Origin: Brooklawnia propionicigenes
GTDB taxonomy: Bacteria; Actinomycetota; Actinomycetes; Propionibacteriales; Propionibacteriaceae
Reading direction: 5' to 3'
Length of the DNA: 64,000 bases
NCBI RefSeq assembly: GCF_030297015.1
Contig: NZ_AP028056.1
Span: forward strand, 1,932,939-1,996,938
Under the pieces are notes generated by a model. The model saw nothing but the letters and a program-made list of their open reading frames with translations. It did not search any database and was not told where the DNA came from. The first letter of the stretch is position 1; each line of letters begins with the position of its first letter. Positions 62,312 through 64,000 of this stretch are shown piece after piece. The position numbers were made by a program, and so were the translations under genes.

Positions 62312-62992
62312 ATGACGCAACTTACCTCTGACAAACCGGCAGAGGAGGTATCCGTGGGGGGATCCGCGCCAATAATCCTGGCCATTCCATACACCTTAAT
62401 GGTGACCGTCGGCGCTTTCCTTATCGGTTTCGTCATCGCTATTCCGCTCATGTTCATGCGGGGTTCAAAGTTCGTTCCATTCAGGCTCGTGGCGCAGGGC
62501 TTCATCGATATTGCGCGGGGCATCCCTCCCATTGTGTGGCTGTTTTTCATCTACTTCGGCCTTCCGGGAATCGGGGTTCTTCTCGATCCGCTCGAAGCGG
62601 CAATCATCGGGCTCGGCATCATCTCTGCCGGATACTTGGCCGAGATCTTCAGAGGCGGTCTGGTGGCAGTCCACAAGGGGCAGTTCGAGGCGTCGCACGC
62701 GCTTGGACTTGGGGGTTGGACGATGTTCACGAAGGTCATCGCCCCGCAGGCTCTGCGGGCGATGCTCCCCGGACTGGCTACCTACTTCATCGGTCTGGTG
62801 AAGGATTCTTCAATCGCTTCCGTGATCGGTGTGACAGAAATGGTTTTTGCGGCCAGCACCTATGCGCGCAGGTCGCCGGAGGGAATTCTTCTCTTCTTCA
62901 TCGCAGCCATCGTCTACATGGCATTGTCGATACCGATGGGTCTTGCCGCCCGCGGCATGGAAGCTCGCATGCGTAAGGCGGGCGCACGATGA
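62312..62992 (+). CDS. Polar amino-acid ABC transporter permease
   Basis: A 226-residue permease with about five hydrophobic segments and the HisM/GlnP motif EIFRGGLVAVHKGQFEASHALGLGG, which contacts the ATPase. FIDIARGIPPIVWLFFIYFGLP is typical of the family. ACGGAGG precedes the ATG. The stop overlaps the second permease (ATGA), so a heterodimeric channel is expected. Confidence 0.92.
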   Translation: MTQLTSDKPAEEVSVGGSAPIILAIPYTLMVTVGAFLIGFVIAIPLMFMRGSKFVPFRLVAQGFIDIARGIPPIVWLFFIYFGLPGIGVLLDPLEAAIIGLGIISAGYLAEIFRGGLVAVHKGQFEASHALGLGGWTMFTKVIAPQALRAMLPGLATYFIGLVKDSSIASVIGVTEMVFAASTYARRSPEGILLFFIAAIVYMALSIPMGLAARGMEARMRKAGAR

Positions 62993-63645
62993 CCAACATG
63001 TTTCAGTTCTGGGCGGGCATCTTCCCCAAGCTATTTGGTGGGTTGATCGTCTCGCTTGAGCTCACCGCGCTCAGTCTCCTTATTGGTCTACCTCTCGGGC
63101 TCCTCCTGGCACTCGGGGTCAGTTCCCGGTTCAAGCCGCTGAGCTGGCTATCCATCGCCCTAGTGGAGATCGGGCGCGGTGCACCCGCTCTGGTGGTGCT
63201 CTACGTCGTCTATTTCGGCTTGCCGGCACTGCATTGGTCACCGACCGCGTTTCTGTGTGCGGTCATCGGACTTACCTACACGACAGCGGCCTATGCCGGC
63301 GAGTACCTGCGCGGCGGGCTGAGATCAGTCAATGCCGGCACCATCGAGGCGGGCCAGGCACTCGCCTTGACGAATGCGGACCTCCTCCGTTTCGTCATCA
63401 TTCCCCAAGGGCTGCGGGTCGCAATTCCTTCGCTCATGGGGCTCGCGATCCAGATTTTCCAGGCCACCTCGCTCACCTACTCGATAACGGTGAGCGAATT
63501 GACCGCAAATGCGTACAGCATCAGCAATCAGACCTTCCGGGCCCTCGAGACGTTTGCCCTAGCAGGACTCATGTACGCAGCCATCACCATCCCTGCAAGT
63601 TGGGTGACCCGACAGGTTGAGCGACGTATGTCGCTCGGTCAATGA
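62989..63645 (+). CDS. Polar amino-acid ABC transporter permease, second subunit
   Basis: A 218-residue permease paralogous to the preceding one. Motifs: LVEIGRGAPALVVLYVVYFGLPAL and the coupling loop YLRGGLRSVNAGTIEAGQALALTNADLL. It pairs with the upstream permease and the binding lipoprotein downstream. The ATP-binding subunit is not in the window and may follow it. Confidence 0.92.
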   Translation: MTNMFQFWAGIFPKLFGGLIVSLELTALSLLIGLPLGLLLALGVSSRFKPLSWLSIALVEIGRGAPALVVLYVVYFGLPALHWSPTAFLCAVIGLTYTTAAYAGEYLRGGLRSVNAGTIEAGQALALTNADLLRFVIIPQGLRVAIPSLMGLAIQIFQATSLTYSITVSELTANAYSISNQTFRALETFALAGLMYAAITIPASWVTRQVERRMSLGQ

Positions 63646-63681
63646 CGGTCATCCGCACTACACCACTAGAGGAGTCGAATC

Positions 63682-64000
63682 ATGTCGATGCGCCTTTCGA
63701 AGGGCTTGACGGTCGCCGCCGCGGTGACCGGACTGCTGCTTGCCGGCTGTTCCAGCGGTAGCTCCGGCGAGTCCAGTTCCACCGTCGCGGCCGACTGCAC
63801 ACCCGCGAATGTCTTCACCACCATCAAAGATGGCACTCTCACCATTGCGGCACCCGAGTTTCCCCCGTTCTCTTCGCTGGCAGGGGGAACTGCGGCCGGC
63901 GTAGATGTGGACATCATTACCGCCATCGCCGAAATGGAATGCCTGACGCCTGAATACGTGCAGGTGGATTACAGCGGCGCGGTTCCGGCCGTCCAGTCCG
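63682..64000 (+). CDS. Amino-acid ABC transporter substrate-binding lipoprotein (partial)
   Basis: ATG 63682 with GAGGAG upstream. The first residues form a lipoprotein signal (MSMRLSKGLTVAAAVTGLLL, lipobox LLAGC) and a Ser-rich linker. Then KDGTLTIAAPEFPPFSSLAG...GVDVDIITAIAEMECLTPEYV is the start of a type 2 periplasmic-binding (SBP_bac_3) domain. The gene runs off the window end at 64000. It should bind the compound imported by the two permeases. Confidence 0.92.
   Translation, partial: MSMRLSKGLTVAAAVTGLLLAGCSSGSSGESSSTVAADCTPANVFTTIKDGTLTIAAPEFPPFSSLAGGTAAGVDVDIITAIAEMECLTPEYVQVDYSGAVPAVQS

Noticed and set aside
1-64000. CRISPR arrays, tRNA or rRNA genes
   Set aside because: No regularly spaced repeats and no tRNA- or rRNA-like segments were seen on either strand.

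Overview
The window is high-GC DNA with actinobacterial features: many GTG/TTG starts, ATGA-coupled operons, an IS21-type element, PucR regulation, a YkoE-type thiamine ECF transporter, and Actinobacteria-like DprA and large serine recombinases. I cannot name the genus. Positions 1 to about 48.8 kb form a mobile defence island; about 49.2 to 64 kb looks like ordinary chromosome.

Island, left to right. (1) 208-13684 (+): one tight six-gene operon. It holds a SNF2 helicase with a DUF3883 tail, a DUF1156 adenine methyltransferase and a DUF499 ATPase (the helicase-methylase-ATPase core I recall as 'Hma'), plus a DUF1016 PD-(D/E)XK nuclease, a Shedu-like DUF4263 nuclease and a DUF3644 protein. (2) 13652-16981 (-): a cytosine-5 DNA methyltransferase gene with a frameshift and a 2165-bp IS21-family insertion flanked by a 6-bp target duplication. 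(3) 17244-20852 (+): a MobF relaxase/helicase, the only conjugation gene seen. (4) 20877-25799 (-): a type II CBASS operon in which E2 and E1 are separate genes, with a JAB protease, a TIR-SAVED effector and a 39-codon leader gene. It is divergent from an XRE/ImmA pair (25990-27038) that resembles the CapH/CapP regulators. (5) 26996-34322: DprA-like protein, small membrane protein, an intact large serine recombinase with an unusual HTH tail, a small partner gene, a zinc-ribbon protein, a CPBP protease with its TetR regulator and tandem operators, and a membrane protein. (6) 34557-40104: a decayed serine recombinase split by an IS5-like element, an AbiE type IV toxin-antitoxin pair, and a second nearly identical IS5-like copy. 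(7) 40470-48434 (-): a four-gene Wadjet (JetABCD) anti-plasmid system. (8) about 48.5-49.2 kb: small debris, including a probable frameshifted nucleotidyltransferase, that may mark the island edge.

Chromosomal part. VOC protein, transglutaminase-like protein, MFS transporter and isochorismatase-type hydrolase are followed by a TPP riboswitch with an RBS-sequestering hairpin controlling ykoE, a fused ykoDC and a P-loop kinase (thiamine or precursor uptake). After a DUF2853 gene comes a PucR regulator divergent from a catabolic operon: class III aminotransferase, 2-hydroxyacid dehydrogenase-like protein, zinc alcohol dehydrogenase, two polar amino-acid ABC permeases and a binding lipoprotein cut by the window end.

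Functionally the island combines DNA-modification-based restriction (Hma-like operon), nucleotide-signalled abortive infection (CBASS), toxin-antitoxin and SMC-based plasmid exclusion with recombinases and a relaxase for mobility. No tRNA, rRNA or CRISPR array was found. All assignments come from reading motifs; no database search was run.
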